DNA of 64,000 bases from Uranotaenia lowii (lineage: Eukaryota; Arthropoda; Insecta; Diptera; Culicidae), in the NCBI RefSeq assembly GCF_029784155.1, contig NC_073691.1:27385976-27449975 (forward strand), given 5' to 3'. This document shows, piece after piece, positions 48,137-60,560 of the stretch. The notes beneath the pieces were generated by a model, which was not told the DNA's origin, searched no databases, and worked only from the letters and a program-made list of their open reading frames with translations. The position numbers were made by a program, and so were the translations under genes. Position 1 is the first letter of the stretch, and each line of letters starts with the position of its first letter.

Positions 48137-51100
48137 AGGAGATGACTGAGAGCCATTCGTTTGGTTTTTCGTTTGGTTTGTTGAGAGCGTTTGCATCAAG
48201 TTTATTAGAACACAAGGTTCTCTGAGTTTTTCAGTAAGTATGCGAGGAGAGCGCAGTGAAGTTCAGTGAATTTGGTTTGCATCATCGGTTTTGTCGTTTT
48301 CGCTGCCTCAAAGCAATCGTTGCTTCCGAATAAAACGTTGAACGAGAGAAGGTTGTTCAATTCACACTCAACCAAATACCACTCCTGACCAGTAGATACA
48401 CTGTAAAGCTAGCGAGATTACTAAAATTGACAATTTATGCAGGAGTCTCTTTCTCTCCAGCCAATTCTCTGTCTCCTTCCGTGTGCTCCAAGGTACTGAT
48501 CTAGGATCGATTTTTATCTTGATTTATTTTAACACATTAAAGACCACAAGCAAATCTAAGCCGGGAAACATCAAAATTCGGCATTCTATACCTCAGAAAC
48601 CACTGGACTAAATCTTACAAATTCAGTATCTCAACTTCGTGCGAAGGACTTCTCCAAGGGGAAGGTTTTTGAAATTCAAATTAAGCTAGAAAAAATAACA
48701 ATGCCAAAAATGCTAAATAAATGAGAAAATTGATTTCTCAAACCATTTTTCTACTCAAGATAATCACACAAAAAAAATTACAAATAAAATTTTTCGGCAA
48801 GTCATACATAAATTATCAAAAATAATATTCCTTGTTCTGAGTTAAAAATTTGCTTGAAATGGAAATTGTAGCAGTCTAATTTGCAAATTTGAAATCAATA
48901 TTTCCGAAACATCAGAAAATTAATACGGATTAGAATTTCGAATAAAACCAGAATTTTAAGCATCGGAGGGAATTTGAAAAAAAAATTAATCAAGTTTTTA
49001 AATGTGAAGTCTTGATAAGGAAAAAATATCCAAAAAAAAATTCTCAATTCTGAATCATCAAGTTCTGGTTTAAAAAATTCTAACGCAGCCAAATTACTCA
49101 AGAATATAAAAATTCTAAATTCTTTTTAAGAAAAAAATATTTTAAAATTATCATAATTTTCATATAAATAACTTTATTTGAACTAAATGATGATTTTTTA
49201 ATTACTGGATCCTGGAGTATTCTGTAGTATCCCGTTTCTATGAATTGTTTGGAAACAAGTATAATCTCAATGAACTCTTTTTGGAGTTACAGCATATGGT
49301 TACTTAAAAATGAGAATTAAGAATACAATTAAAAAAAAAGATGCCCAACCAATGGTTTAAAATAATTTTTAGTTTGTCCGGATATATTGCAAACATAATT
49401 AGGTAAAATTAATATCGCCGGAGTTAAGTACTATTCAGTAACGTCCAATTTTAATCGGTCGAATAAACAATTAATTTTTAAAATTTGGACAATTTTGACA
49501 ATGACAAAACTTTGTCAATAAGTTCAGTTTTGTCGTTTAGGATTTTTTGCCAATTTAGTTAAGTTTAAAATTTCGTAATTTTTGCCATAGCTGACAAAAA
49601 TTCAAAAAAATTGTTAAATTCACAAATAAGATGAAAATTGCATAATTAACATAAATGATAATAAAAAGCCAAATTGCCAAAATTAACACCAATGACAAAA
49701 TTGACAAAAAAGACAACATTGAGCGAATTGACAAAATGCAAAAAAAATTAAACTACCAAATTGACTAAATTTGGAAAAAAAATTGCAAAATTCACAACAT
49801 TGATAAAATTCAATTATATGACCAGACCAACAAAATTGATAAAACTTTCGAAATGATCACAATGAAAACATGAAAAGAGTTAATGTGTCGTTTTTCTCAT
49901 TGTTGAAATGAGAAAATTGCATTTTGTTATTTTTGTGATTTTTGTGATTTTCGTAATTTATTTTATGTTTGAAAAAAAAAAATTGTAATTTTCGACAAAT
50001 TGACCCATTTTGTCGAAAATCTTGTATTTTTGTACACCGTGGGTTTGAGCAATAATGGTTGGAATACCGCCTATCGTGCTTATGTTGCAATGAAAAATAT
50101 AACGTCATATTCTTGATCATCTACTAGCAAGCCAAATGGAGACGTTTTTTGGAGAGATAATTTTATGATATTTCCTATGAATAAACTTGTTTTGAACTAT
50201 TTTGTTATTTTGTCCTTTTATAGATTTAAAAGGAAAAAAAATCGATTTTTAAAGATAAAAATCATTTTAATTGTGCAGCCCAGTTTCGCAAAAACGTCGA
50301 GAACATAGGATACAATCAAGTTAAAGCTGATGGTTGAATTTAATTCGATAACAGAATATTATTTTTAATTTAATTTCAAAAGTAACAGTGTTCAAAGTCA
50401 GACATAAAATCGGTTTTTTCTTCAAATTCTTCCAGTTATCAAAATAAAAAGCCTTAAAAGTTCACTTTGAAGTTCACAATAATAACTCTACAACATTTTA
50501 ATTCATCATTGAAAGCTGCTATTGACAAAGTATGGGAAGTTGGATTTATTGAATGATCTGACAGAAACGGTCATAAAAATAGGGAATCAAAAGTTTTGTT
50601 GTAAATATTGAAAGAACAAAGCTAATACTTATCTAGATAAAATTGTGATCGATTCAAAAAAGATAATTTAAAATGATTACAAAGTTTAAAAATAAAACAG
50701 ACAGTGTATTTCTTATTTAAAATTTTGATTATTAGAAAATTTAAGAAATTCAACAAAACTAGATAAATTTATTTTAAAATTTGAACAAAAGATTAAGATG
50801 AAAAAGATAAGATTTTTTTACATTTAAGAAGAATTTTTTTTTTCGATAAAAACGTCTTACCTTTTTTTGTACTTGTACAGAATTTAATTGAAAACTTAAG
50901 CGAACGGTATATTCAGTACCTATGATTTTCTCATATTTCGGAAAGAGTTGGTGTCCTGAACTCGAATCTTTTGTCAAATAGGAGTTTAAACATGTTTTAG
51001 ATTTGAGTGAAATCAATCTAATTCACTCAAGCAATAATATTTGTAATTCTGTTGTTACTCAAGAAAAGAAAAAAAAGGTTTTATTTCAATAAACAAATTA

Positions 51101-52039
51101 GTAGAACCCCCTTAAATCGATTTTATTTTTGCTTTAAAAAATATCCAAAGTTCAAATTGGTTTAAAACTACAAAAATTTGTAAAAATTCCCAAATTTTGT
51201 AGAAAGGGAAAAAATAAACGAAAAGAAAACATCTGTACACTTTTTTCACAGAAGTCAAAACAGCTTGCAGCCTTTGGGAAAATTGGAAATTGATTTAACA
51301 TCTTCATTTTGAATTTTTTTTGTTATATTTTACAGTTTATTAAAAAACAGTGCATAAATTTCTTATAAAATTTTTACTTATAAATGAAAGTTACCTAGTT
51401 AAAAAAAAATGCATGTTCGTATTCGGGATCCCCATAATTTATCAGAATAAGCTCTTAAATTGACTGCACCTCGAAAAAATGTGAATTGTGTGCCCTTATG
51501 TAATTTATCACAATTCTTTAACATGTAAAAATAAACATTTAGAAGAATGAGAAACACAAAGTAAAATTTTAGCTGAAAACGGTGTTTTGAAGAAAATTAG
51601 TATAAAGTTTAAAGTTTGTTTGCCATAAACTATTTTTTATAATCAAAGTGATTTGTTATAAAGTAATTGATACTAGGTTTTAGATTTTTTTTGCTTATTC
51701 TGTTGACTGTCGTGACTCAGTAGTGAGTAGTAAACACCTGCCACGTGGCTACCAGCTTGTTAAAGTGTGGAATTAGTATTTGAAGAATGAATTTGGAACT
51801 TGAAATGATTTGTTTCAAATTCTGAACTTGTGTCGTTATTCTTCTTAATAAAACCCTATTCTTAAGACGTGGCAGGATTTTTGAGTGTCAGGATTCGACT
51901 TTCAATACAAAAGGTAGATTGAAATGCAAATAAAAATTTAAAACACTCAGAGAAATCTTGGTGTTTGAACCAAAAAAAAAATTGATTTTGATTCAAAATA
52001 ATATGCTATTGAAACAAACTCTTTTATATTTGACACAAT
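48137..52039. other. AT-rich intergenic DNA
   Basis: About 3.9 kb of AT-rich DNA. 49.5-49.86 kb has scattered ATTGACAAAA-like words related to the 9-bp family. No gene, RNA or defined element was recognised. Confidence 0.55.
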
Positions 52040-54076
52040 GCACAGTGGGGATTTTCGAGCCAAAAAACGTACCCAATTCAGGCAAAAACGCCTTGAATGA
52101 AAAATCAACCATTCTTTATGTAAAAAAACACGAGAAATCGAATGGTTTACACCGCTTTCTGATAAAATGGCTCTTAACGTCTCATTTTGCCCGATTTCCC
52201 CTATTTTTTTGGATGTAAATCCGATTGTAGCCATCTACCTTGCAACAAAAAGTCATACAAACCACACTTATTTATGTAAAAATGTCAGCTGAATCGATTG
52301 GTGTTCTCCAATTTTTGTTTCTACTACAACAAGTGGCCTTTGCCTCTTTTCCCCTAAATTTAAGAATTTTTTCAAAGAAATGCAGTCAACAAAGTGTAAT
52401 CCAACAATTTTTCATCATGAATGATCATTTTTGGTAGATTTATTCATATTCTAGCTAATCGCGTCACTTTTTTGTACTAGAATGAATATAAATGGCTAAA
52501 TATCCCCAACCTCCCCTAGCTTTTTTAAATTTATGCATAAATTTCACTGTAACAATCGAGCGGTTCACATACCAAATGCAAAAACCAAGTGATTTAGTGT
52601 AAAATTTATCGCTGAATCGAGTGGTGTACACCGCTTAGTGCTCGGCTTACGAGAATGGCCGCAATCACCCCGATTTCCCCTAAAATCGAGCGATATGTGA
52701 AAAAAAATCATTATAATAAATGACAATGTATCATAAAATGCACAAAAATGATTGAAACAGGTGTAAAACTTATTGCTGAATCGAATGATGTACACCGCTT
52801 AGCGTTCAGTTGGCGAGAAAAGCCTCAATCACCCCGATCTTTCCTAAATTCATCAAATTTCTTTGAAAAATACATTGTTACAAACGAGAGTTAAATTTGA
52901 CAGATTCAAAAAACATTTCAACTTATTGCTGAATCAAATGATGTACACCGCTAAGCGTGAAGTTGACGAGAAGAGTCACAACCACCCCAATTTCCCCTAA
53001 ATTTATGCAGTTTCTTGGAAAAAACATTGAAACAAACGAAAATGCAAATGAACATATGAGAAAAACATTGAATCAGGTGGATAACTTATCGCTGAATCGA
53101 ATGAAGAACACCGCTTAGCACTGAGTTGACAAAAAAAGTCTCATTTTTCCCAATTTATCTTAAATTCACTCATAAACTCATACAATATGAACCAAAAAAT
53201 CATAGTAACAAATGAGAAAGCATCGAAAAAGGTACAAAAACAATAAATCATATGTGAAACTAACTGTTGAATAAAATAATGGACACTGCTTAAATTCTGT
53301 TGATGAATAAAGTTAAGGGGCCGTTCAGATACCACGTGGACAGAAAAATGAGATTTTTGACCCTCTCCTCCCCCTCCGTGGACAAGCGTGGACATTTGGC
53401 TAACCCCTACCCCCTCCCCCCCCCCTCCCCGGATGTCCACGTGGACACATTTGAAAAAGTTTTTATTTTAAATACCTATAATTAACAGTTAGAACACACC
53501 ACCTTTTGCCTTTTTGTTATAGAAATGGCTGATTATCAAAACCGAATAAGAATTTCCTGATATAAAAAAAAATTAAAAATTTTAAATTTCTTAATTATCA
53601 TATTTATCACTTGCTTTCAAGTAGCTACTTATTGTTTTAACTTAATCTGGAAAGGTATGCCATTTTAAGATTTTGATTTAAACATCTTAATATTTATTCA
53701 CCTTTAGAAAATATTTTGAAAGTAAGTATGTCCACGTGGACATGACCCAAACCCACACCCCCCTCTCCGTGGACAAGCGTGGACATTTCCATACCTACCT
53801 CCATACCCCCCTACCTCCTTACATAAATAAGTATGGTTTGTATGACTTTTTGTTGCAAGGTAGATGGCTACAATCGGAATTATAACTTGACACCCAAAAA
53901 AATAGGGAAATCGGGCAAAATGAGACGTTAAGAGTCATTTTATCAGAAAGCGGTGTAGACCATTCGATTTCTCGTGTTTTTTTGCCTAAGAAATGATAGT
54001 TTTCCAAAATTTAGAACAGTTTAGGCGATTGTCACAGAAATAGGTACCATTTTTTGATCAAAAATCCCCACTGTGC
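52040..54076. mobile_element. Large foldback element with internal tandem units
   Basis: Arms of about 240-255 bp, 52040-52278 and 53820-54076, are inverted copies whose outer ends read GCACAGTGGGG. Shared blocks include TTGCAACAAAAAGTCATACA and AAATCGAATGG. Between the arms lie tandem units of about 160 bp marked by GCTGAATCGA and ACACCGCTTAG, with markers at 52628, 52792, 52946, 53108 and a decayed one at 53283 (intervals 164, 154, 162, 175); related sequence also occurs in the left arm at 52149. Each unit ends near CCCCGATTTCCCCTAAA. No transposase is seen and the target duplication is unclear. The right interior (53.32-53.8 kb) carries a different repeat. Confidence 0.8.
53320..53815. repeat. 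CCACGTGGACA palindromic repeat pair with C-rich runs
   Basis: Two related segments, 53325-53450 and about 53728-53815, contain TCCACGTGGACA palindromes and CCGTGGACAAGCGTGGACAT, with C-rich runs (CCCCTCCCCCCCCCC near 53410). The first is bounded by a palindrome at each end. It looks like a short inverted-repeat element nested in the foldback element. Confidence 0.65.
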
Positions 54077-54248
54077 AATGTATTATGAGTTTGATTCTTA
54101 AGAAAAATTTTCAAACAAAGGATTTATACTTTGAACTAAAAAAAATAATTTGAATCAAAGGATTTGTTTTAATTTCAAAGGTGAAAAATTCTTTGCAATA
54201 AAGAAAAACAGTTTTGAACCAAAGGATTTTTTATTTGTCCCTGAATCA

Positions 54249-54293
54249 AAGTAATTTTCCTTTGTTTGGCGACTAAACAAAGGAAAATTACTT
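54249..54293. other. Perfect 19-bp-stem hairpin
   Basis: AAGTAATTTTCCTTTGTTT (54249-54267) is followed by a 7-base loop and its exact reverse complement (54275-54293). It lies just outside the large foldback element, in a stretch with several CAAAGGATTT words (54.11-54.23 kb). Confidence 0.85.
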
Positions 54294-57200
54294 CGCCCTA
54301 AAAAACCTTTTCCCTGCGGGAGCTAAAAACTAGTTTTAATTTATTAGTGTCATATAGTTTTGTGAAATGAAATGTTTTAGGCCTAGAGTGAAATGAGACC
54401 TTATTCCGCCGGATGCGAGCCAATTTTCTGTCACGTTTGTTAACACTTTTTTTTAATACCTTTGGTATCAAATAATTAACCGGTAAGTATTGCACGAAAA
54501 GTAGACATGGAATACCTCGCTAGGCACCCAGCAGTGATGTCAATTGAATTTATTGTTTATCAATGCGAAAAGACATACCCCTTTTAAACAGCTAATAACA
54601 TTTTTGCCTAATAAGATACGGAGTTACGGTATATTCGACAAAGTTGTTCTGCGGAAAATTTCTTTCAGGGAATTTATAAATTGGCACAAAAACTATCAGC
54701 TGGCTCGGTTCCACAGAAGAAACAAAAATGATGTTACTTTGCAGTACAAAATATTCAATTTTCTCATACAAACATAAAAGTTCAAATTTACTCATGTGAA
54801 CGTTACTTAAAAATTCTGCTTAATATCATGGAAGAGTTTTGGACCAAGACAAAGCTTTTTAGGCCCCAGGCTTTGAGAAATTTAAAAAATTACCCCAAAT
54901 CGACTCAGCCTAGTGTAGTAGCACACAAGCGGCAAGCGAAAAAACTAGATATATCGTATATGGTCCACGGATTTTTTTCTACTGTATTGATGCTAATTCT
55001 TTTATTAATAAAATGACTATTCTAGAATGTTGAAACGCAAACCTGACATCGATCCTCTTATTTTTTATCCAAAAGTGGTTACCTGAAAAAAGAGATGAAA
55101 GAAAAATTAGTACATATTTGCTAAAATTCATGGTGCAACACAAAAAAACCAAATTACAGAGGACAGAAAAATTTACATTTTTCTGATGTGCAAAGAATTT
55201 AAGAGCAAATTTTGAATAATTTGGGAGAGGGGAGGAGGGGAGGGGTTAGCTGGATGCTGATTATAAAAATGTACCTAGTTTTTTTTCTTGTTTTAGAGAT
55301 AACTTTTGAAAAAAGATGAAAATCGTTGAATAAATTTGAGAATACAACAAACATTCAAAAACAGGGTTCAACTCAATGATCAACATTCTAGAAGACCACG
55401 ATTTGTTTTAATTTCTGAGAAAAAAGTTAAAGCCGCTAAATGTTAAAGTACGGGAATTCTGCCGAAATTTCAAAGAACATTCAACTCAAATGCATTTTTA
55501 TATTTCTCAAAGCATAAATCAGATCGTTTTGCAGTTCTCAACCAAGTTGTTAAATAAGCTAAAATTTTCAATATCAAATACCTAAAGACTTTTATGAATT
55601 ATGTCAGAAATAGTTGTAATCTTATCTATGAAAGTTTCTAATAATTGTAGAATTTTTAATTTTTTTAAACGTTGTATTTTTTAAACTAAAATATCTGAGC
55701 ATGTTCTGAATCCCTAATTGGATGACGGATAACAAATAGATTCAAAATCTGTTTTTAGTTTTCATGCTAGTATATATGTTTATCAGTTATTAAAGATCGG
55801 TTTTAATCTAAACTGGTTAATTCAAAATTTCCACACGTCATATAACCAAACTAGAGGTGAAAGTCAAAATCGGTCAAATAATTGAGATTTAGGACACCAA
55901 AATTTTCCAAAACCGATTATCAAAACATGGGCACACATAATGCTGTCCCCTTGAGTTGTCAATTTGGTCATACTTTTTTAGCCCTTTAACTTTGATTTCA
56001 AAATTTTGGATTTTGGCAAATTGTTTGACAAAGTGGCAATCAACAAATACATCTTATGTAAGTCGGCCGTTACAATCCTTTCGACTTGATGTGTTAAAAT
56101 AAATTTTTGCCATACCCTCATCTTAAGGGCCTAAACTGCAGTTAATGTCACAAGTTTCGAATTTTCCCTCCATTAGGGTAAATTATGAAATCGTTTCAAG
56201 TCGTAAATTCCTGTGTGCGCAAATGCAAACAAATAGCACAGCTATGGCGTGGCGCTTTATGGGGAACATCAATCAATAATCATTAACCGTGCCAAATCTG
56301 TCGGAGTGGTTCGGACTTTGGTTGGAAACTTACATTTGGTTTTTTTTTGCATCGAAAGCCCAAGTCTGGCCAACTTTGGCTTGACCCCCGTGGGGATCAC
56401 AAATTCATTAACGTGATAGCCTAATGGTCCCGCACAAACAATCTACGGTCAAGTAAGTAGGATTGGGCAAAAAGGCACGCGGCTACACCATTCAAAACAA
56501 CAGAAAAACAGTATTGGATGGAAAAAGAATGAACATTCACGCGGCCCAAATGACCGGGAGCCATCCATCTTGGAGTAAACCCGTTAGTTACTCTGTGGGG
56601 TAGTGCAAATTATGGACCAACAAGCGAATTTGTGAGAGACTGCAATCCGGTCTGTCCCGGAGATCTAACGGGTGGATTTGCATAGAGTCTTACAATCACC
56701 ATTACTTCAGGTAAGTTGCGCCCGAAAAAAAAAACAACAAAAATAAATAAATAAATAAATTGCATCGAGGCGACCCGCGACTGACTGGGGTAATGGACAA
56801 GGCCACCATTAAACGGTGCATAACTCATCGGATGCAAACGACCGATCAATGTTTAGAGTTAGAGATTGGACAAAGGTTTGCGCTAAATCAATGAACAATT
56901 TTCAATCCCTATACCACGAAGAGCTCTTGGGAGGTGATGTTATCTGTCCTGAAGAGATTGAAGCGGCTTTAAACTAAGCAATAGCAGCAATGAATATACG
57001 ATTTTGAAGTTTCAAATTCAATTAATAACTTTGTTGAAGACTGCAAAACAGTTTGACTCCTTATTGAGGAAATATTTGGGATTCAATTTGGCTCAAAAGT
57101 GCTTAGAAGTAGATTAAAACAAAAATAATATTTTGATAACTTTTTTTTACGTCAAAATTACAAAATTACAAAAAGTTGATCATTGATTAAAACCATTAAT

Positions 57201-57480
57201 ATTAAAATCTTTGTAATGTTCTTCAGTTTTGCGAAAACAAAGTGAATAAAGGGATTGAATGATTTTTAACCTATTTTTCGAAATTATCTCGAAAACAAGA
57301 GCTCTTAGTATAAAAGACAATTTTCGTGTTTGGAACCAGAGCCACCAAGTTAGCCAAAATAAGTTCTTCAAATCTCACAAAAAGGTGAATTTAGTTGCCT
57401 TGTGCTATCATTCCCACCACCAAAATACGTTCACAAACGTTCAACTGCACGCTTTGTGGTAACTTATATTTGTATTCCCA
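54294..57480. other. Intergenic DNA, no supported gene
   Basis: Mainly AT-rich; 56.2-56.95 kb is of higher complexity. It includes an AAATAAAT microsatellite at about 56743-56760. No exon, RNA gene or bounded element was recognised. Confidence 0.5.
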
Positions 57481-57482
57481 CT

Positions 57483-57488
57483 TTTATT
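57483..57488 (-). terminator. Poly(A) signal of the small secreted-protein gene
   Basis: TTTATT on plus is AATAAA on minus, about 110 bp after the stop codon at 57599, a normal distance for a short 3' untranslated region. Confidence 0.6.
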
Positions 57489-57598
57489 CCATATTCAATC
57501 AAATTAAAAACAGTGATTTATAAAAAAAGTTCCGAATTTCTCCTTGAAATTTTTGTTTTGCCGAATTCAATCAGTGATGGTTAGAACATCATACAAGG

Positions 57599-57925
57599 TT
57601 AGGACATTATAGCGGCTGCTCCTGCTCCCAGTGCTATTCCTCCGGCGAGTCCCTTCGAGATCTTGTTTAGACCTCCGAGGGAATGCTGCGGATGGGTGGG
57701 TTTCTTGTCATGGGAACCGGTATGGCCGTGGGATGACTTGCTGTTCGATTTGTTCGAAGAGCTAGAATGCTGTCCCGGTTTCATCGGATAGGCCATAATC
57801 ATCGGGGTCACTAAGAGGACCAGTACCAGTATGATGGTGATTCCACTGGAAGCTTGAAATATTTTCCAAAGAATTTTTTTTCTACCATGTAATTTTTACT
57901 GTTTTTTTCACTTACCACGAACCAT
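57599..57925 (-). CDS. Small secreted Ser/His/Gly-rich protein, two exons
   Basis: Exon 1 is 57916-57925 (ATG GTT CGT G), donor GTAAGT; exon 2 is 57599-57852, entered after TTTCAAG. The 63-bp intron has a pyrimidine-rich interior. A second AG at 57847-57846 would break the frame. The product is 87 residues. Residues 1-24 form a signal peptide (MVRASSG, then ITIILVLVLLVTPMIMA), with mature protein probably starting at YPMKPG. The middle is rich in Ser, His, Lys, Asn and Gly (SSSSNKSNSKSSHGHTGSH), and the C-terminal third is hydrophobic and small-residue rich (GLAGGIALGAGAAAIM). I do not recognise the family. A TATA box, possible initiator and poly(A) signal frame the gene. Low-complexity mature sequence is compatible with a glandular, cuticular or immune peptide; the sequence does not decide. 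Confidence 0.82.
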
Positions 57926-58003
57926 TGTGAAGGCCTTTGGAACAGTTTCAACAAATCCAACTTGTTAAATCAGAAGCTGTGATTTAACTAAAGCTGGAGG
58001 CCA

Positions 58004-58011
58004 TATTTATA
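58004..58011 (-). promoter_or_regulatory. TATA box of the small secreted-protein gene
   Basis: TATAAATA on the minus strand lies 79 bp upstream of the ATG. About 27-30 bp downstream TCACAG (57977-57982) could be the start site, which would give a short 5' untranslated region of about 55 bp. Confidence 0.72.
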
Positions 58012-58404
58012 CGACCGTAGTTCTATCTCGTACAACACCTGAGTATTTCAAACAATTCATCATCTTTCTATTTTGTTTGAACTTCGTGCAAGAGATAAAT
58101 AAAAAGAAATATTGATGTAATCATTTAATCATAAATTTTTATCGGAAAGATTCTGATTTTGATAGATGTAGTCTTAAAAATGGCATGAACAAATAAAATG
58201 CGGTCTTCATTTTGGTAGCCATCTGTTGGTGGGTTTTTCCTTGCCTAATTTTAGGCGCAAAATCAACCTACCTTAAGGAAATTCCTTGAGGTCTTTATTT
58301 TTTTTATAGAGATATAAATTTGATCAGTGTGTAAAAATCTTCCATCAGAATGATGATCGAATGATGGTAGATATAGCATAAATAGTATCACCTTTGTGGT
58401 CACT

Positions 58405-58713
58405 TCACTTGACTTGACTATTTTTTTTTTCATTCTTCTGAATCCCGACCTTCGCGATCACCTTATTCTGAACTGTACCTATAATTATAATTATGCTTAT
58501 GTAGAATAGTGGTGTTCGGGCTCGGCCGATGGGGGGTTCGGAATTCGAGGGTTTTCTTCCCGTCTCTAAGTCGACGGCATCCACTAGCAGCAGAAACTCC
58601 AGGTAAGTCGCCAGTTCACTTCGCACAACAGCTCGTTCACCCGCTGGGGGAATGATTTTGTTTCTCTTCGGTGTTCTTCGGTGATGTTCAATCACTTTGC
58701 AATTTGATTGCAC
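58405..58713 (-). other. Open frame downstream of the possible LTR
   Basis: A 102-codon minus-strand frame with a GC-rich central part (IPPAGERAVVRSELATYLEF, then LLLVDAVDLETGRK). It lies directly after the LTR-like sequence in the same orientation, so it could be 5' leader or the start of a retroelement gene. No gag, protease or polymerase motif is seen, and I do not claim it is translated. Confidence 0.3.
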
Positions 58714-58714
58714 T

Positions 58715-59132
58715 TGTTACTACCACATTATTAGCCCGATTTCGGATAAACTTGAGATAAGTCGCTTGGTTGGACTTTAGATAAGTACTTTATTGGAACG
58801 AAGTGAAAGATCCGTGCGTTCGATTCAATGTTACTTTCTATTCTGTCTAACTAAAAATGGCTAACCTAAACTATTATGTGAACTCTCTCCGCGGTGTTCG
58901 CTATGTTGCGAGAGAGAGTTGATCTTATGCTAAGGTACGATCACAAATAATGGTGTTTACGAGCAAATGGATTAAAGTGTCAAGTGAACATAGATTAAGA
59001 CACATATTCAAACAACAAGAACATTATTCATGACCGGTGTAGTACCGATCAAGTGGTCAACAAAAAAAAAAAAAAAAAAAAAACAACATATTTCCAATAA
59101 CATTAGCCAGGTAAACAAGTGGCAACTCAACA
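58715..59132 (-). mobile_element. Possible LTR (solo or truncated LTR retrotransposon)
   Basis: Read on minus, this 418-bp segment starts TGTTGAGTTGCC and ends GTAGTAACA, giving the TG...CA termini of an LTR, and contains AATAAA in its second half (plus TTTATT near 58789). A run of 22 A (plus, 59062-59083) lies in its first part. No second LTR, primer-binding site or polymerase was found, so this is a structural suggestion only. Confidence 0.38.
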
Positions 59133-60180
59133 AATAACCATATTTATCGGAAGTCGTAGACGAGCTGAGTCATGTTCAATCCGATCTATCCATATGGTTG
59201 CTTAATGATTTGTTGGTCCCAGATTTTTGTCCCCTTGCTTAGAACCAAGTTTGGTACTTGTTCGCGCCTCATTTTGCCTTAAAAGCTGGTTAAGCCTTTT
59301 TTGGAAGAACAGAAGGAGGAGATCTTCGAGGCAAGTTTAAACCCACCGTGCAAGTTGTGACTTATGGCCGAACGATGTTGGTCCAAAAATTGGTTGACAG
59401 GTGCCAACCATGACATGCGTGTGAACTTTGACTTGAGCGCTCTTGAAACTGATCGTAAAGTTTGTCCATGGGTGGAGTTTATTTTTTCGGCTGATTAATG
59501 ATAAGATAACTCATTAGTCGGTGCAATTTTTGAGAGGACAGTAACAGCGTTGTGAATCAACTAAGGAGCTAACGTAGTAAAGTAAACTTTTAGCAATAAT
59601 TTTCGATATAAAAAAACACTTTGAAATTCCTAATATTGTACGGTAAATAATACAATAACGGAATATTTTAAAAATAAATGTTTTTCCATTAACAAATTTC
59701 TTGCGGGTTTAGTTACTTTCTGAAAATACACTGGAAAAACACTTGGAAATTTTAAAAGCCAGCTTTAAAAAAGTTATAGAAGCGCAGATCAAAATTTCGA
59801 CAAAAACAGACCTTTTAAGACAACGTAAGTTCAAAAAACCTTTTATATATAAAAACAGTACAAGTACGGATGGTAATCAAAATTTAAGAGAATTGTATGA
59901 CTTATTGGGATTACTGTTTGCTTTGAATTTTAATATTTTTTTCTTTAAGCTTACAAAAAACGTCTACTGTTTCAATAAAAAAAAAATCAGAATGATTCTT
60001 TTTATTCTGGAGCAGATTTGAATCTCTGATGAAGGAATACGAATAAGTAGATTGAAATTTCTTGAGGATCACACTATTTAAATGAAATGGTTATGAAATG
60101 GATCTCGGTTAGTTGAAAAAAAGAAACAAATAACAACAACGAAAGTTGACCACATAAAAAACAACCTTTTGTCGGATCTT
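59133..60180. other. Unique intergenic DNA
   Basis: Normal-complexity DNA to about 59.5 kb, then AT-rich. The 92-codon plus frame at 59743-60021 is Lys/Phe/Ile-rich without recognisable content. Confidence 0.5.
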
Positions 60181-60184
60181 ACAG

Positions 60185-60560
60185 AAAATTGAGACTTCTG
60201 ATTGCATAGAAAGTTTAATAAAACCTTTAGGAACGATATGAAATTTTATCGATTATAAAGAATAATGATGTGGATTGAAACGTCTGCTGATGTAATTAAA
60301 ATTTTCAAATTGATACTTCTACTGGTACGGAATATTGGAAAAGATTGAGACTTCTGATGGTGTAATACAAATAGAAAGATCGAAACTTCCGAATGTTAAA
60401 ATGGACTGAGACTTTGGTAAGCCCAAAAAATAAAATTTAAAAAACCTCAAGCACGTATGGTGATCCAACTATAAAAAAGGCTTGCAGAGACACATTTAAA
60501 TTTTCGGTTGCCTAAAATCTTGGAAATACTAGATGAACCGATTGAGACTTCTTCCTCCGA
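60185..60560. repeat. GATTGAGACTTCTG repeat cluster, right copy 1
   Basis: Copies at about 60188, 60275, 60308, 60344, 60377, 60403 and 60540, several 26-36 bp apart, all in the plus orientation. They match the motif cluster at 300-1065. Confidence 0.7.

Noticed and set aside
54544..54777. Overlapping frames on both strands at 54.5-54.8 kb
   Set aside because: Opposite-strand overlap in AT-rich DNA with no domain; neither can be preferred.
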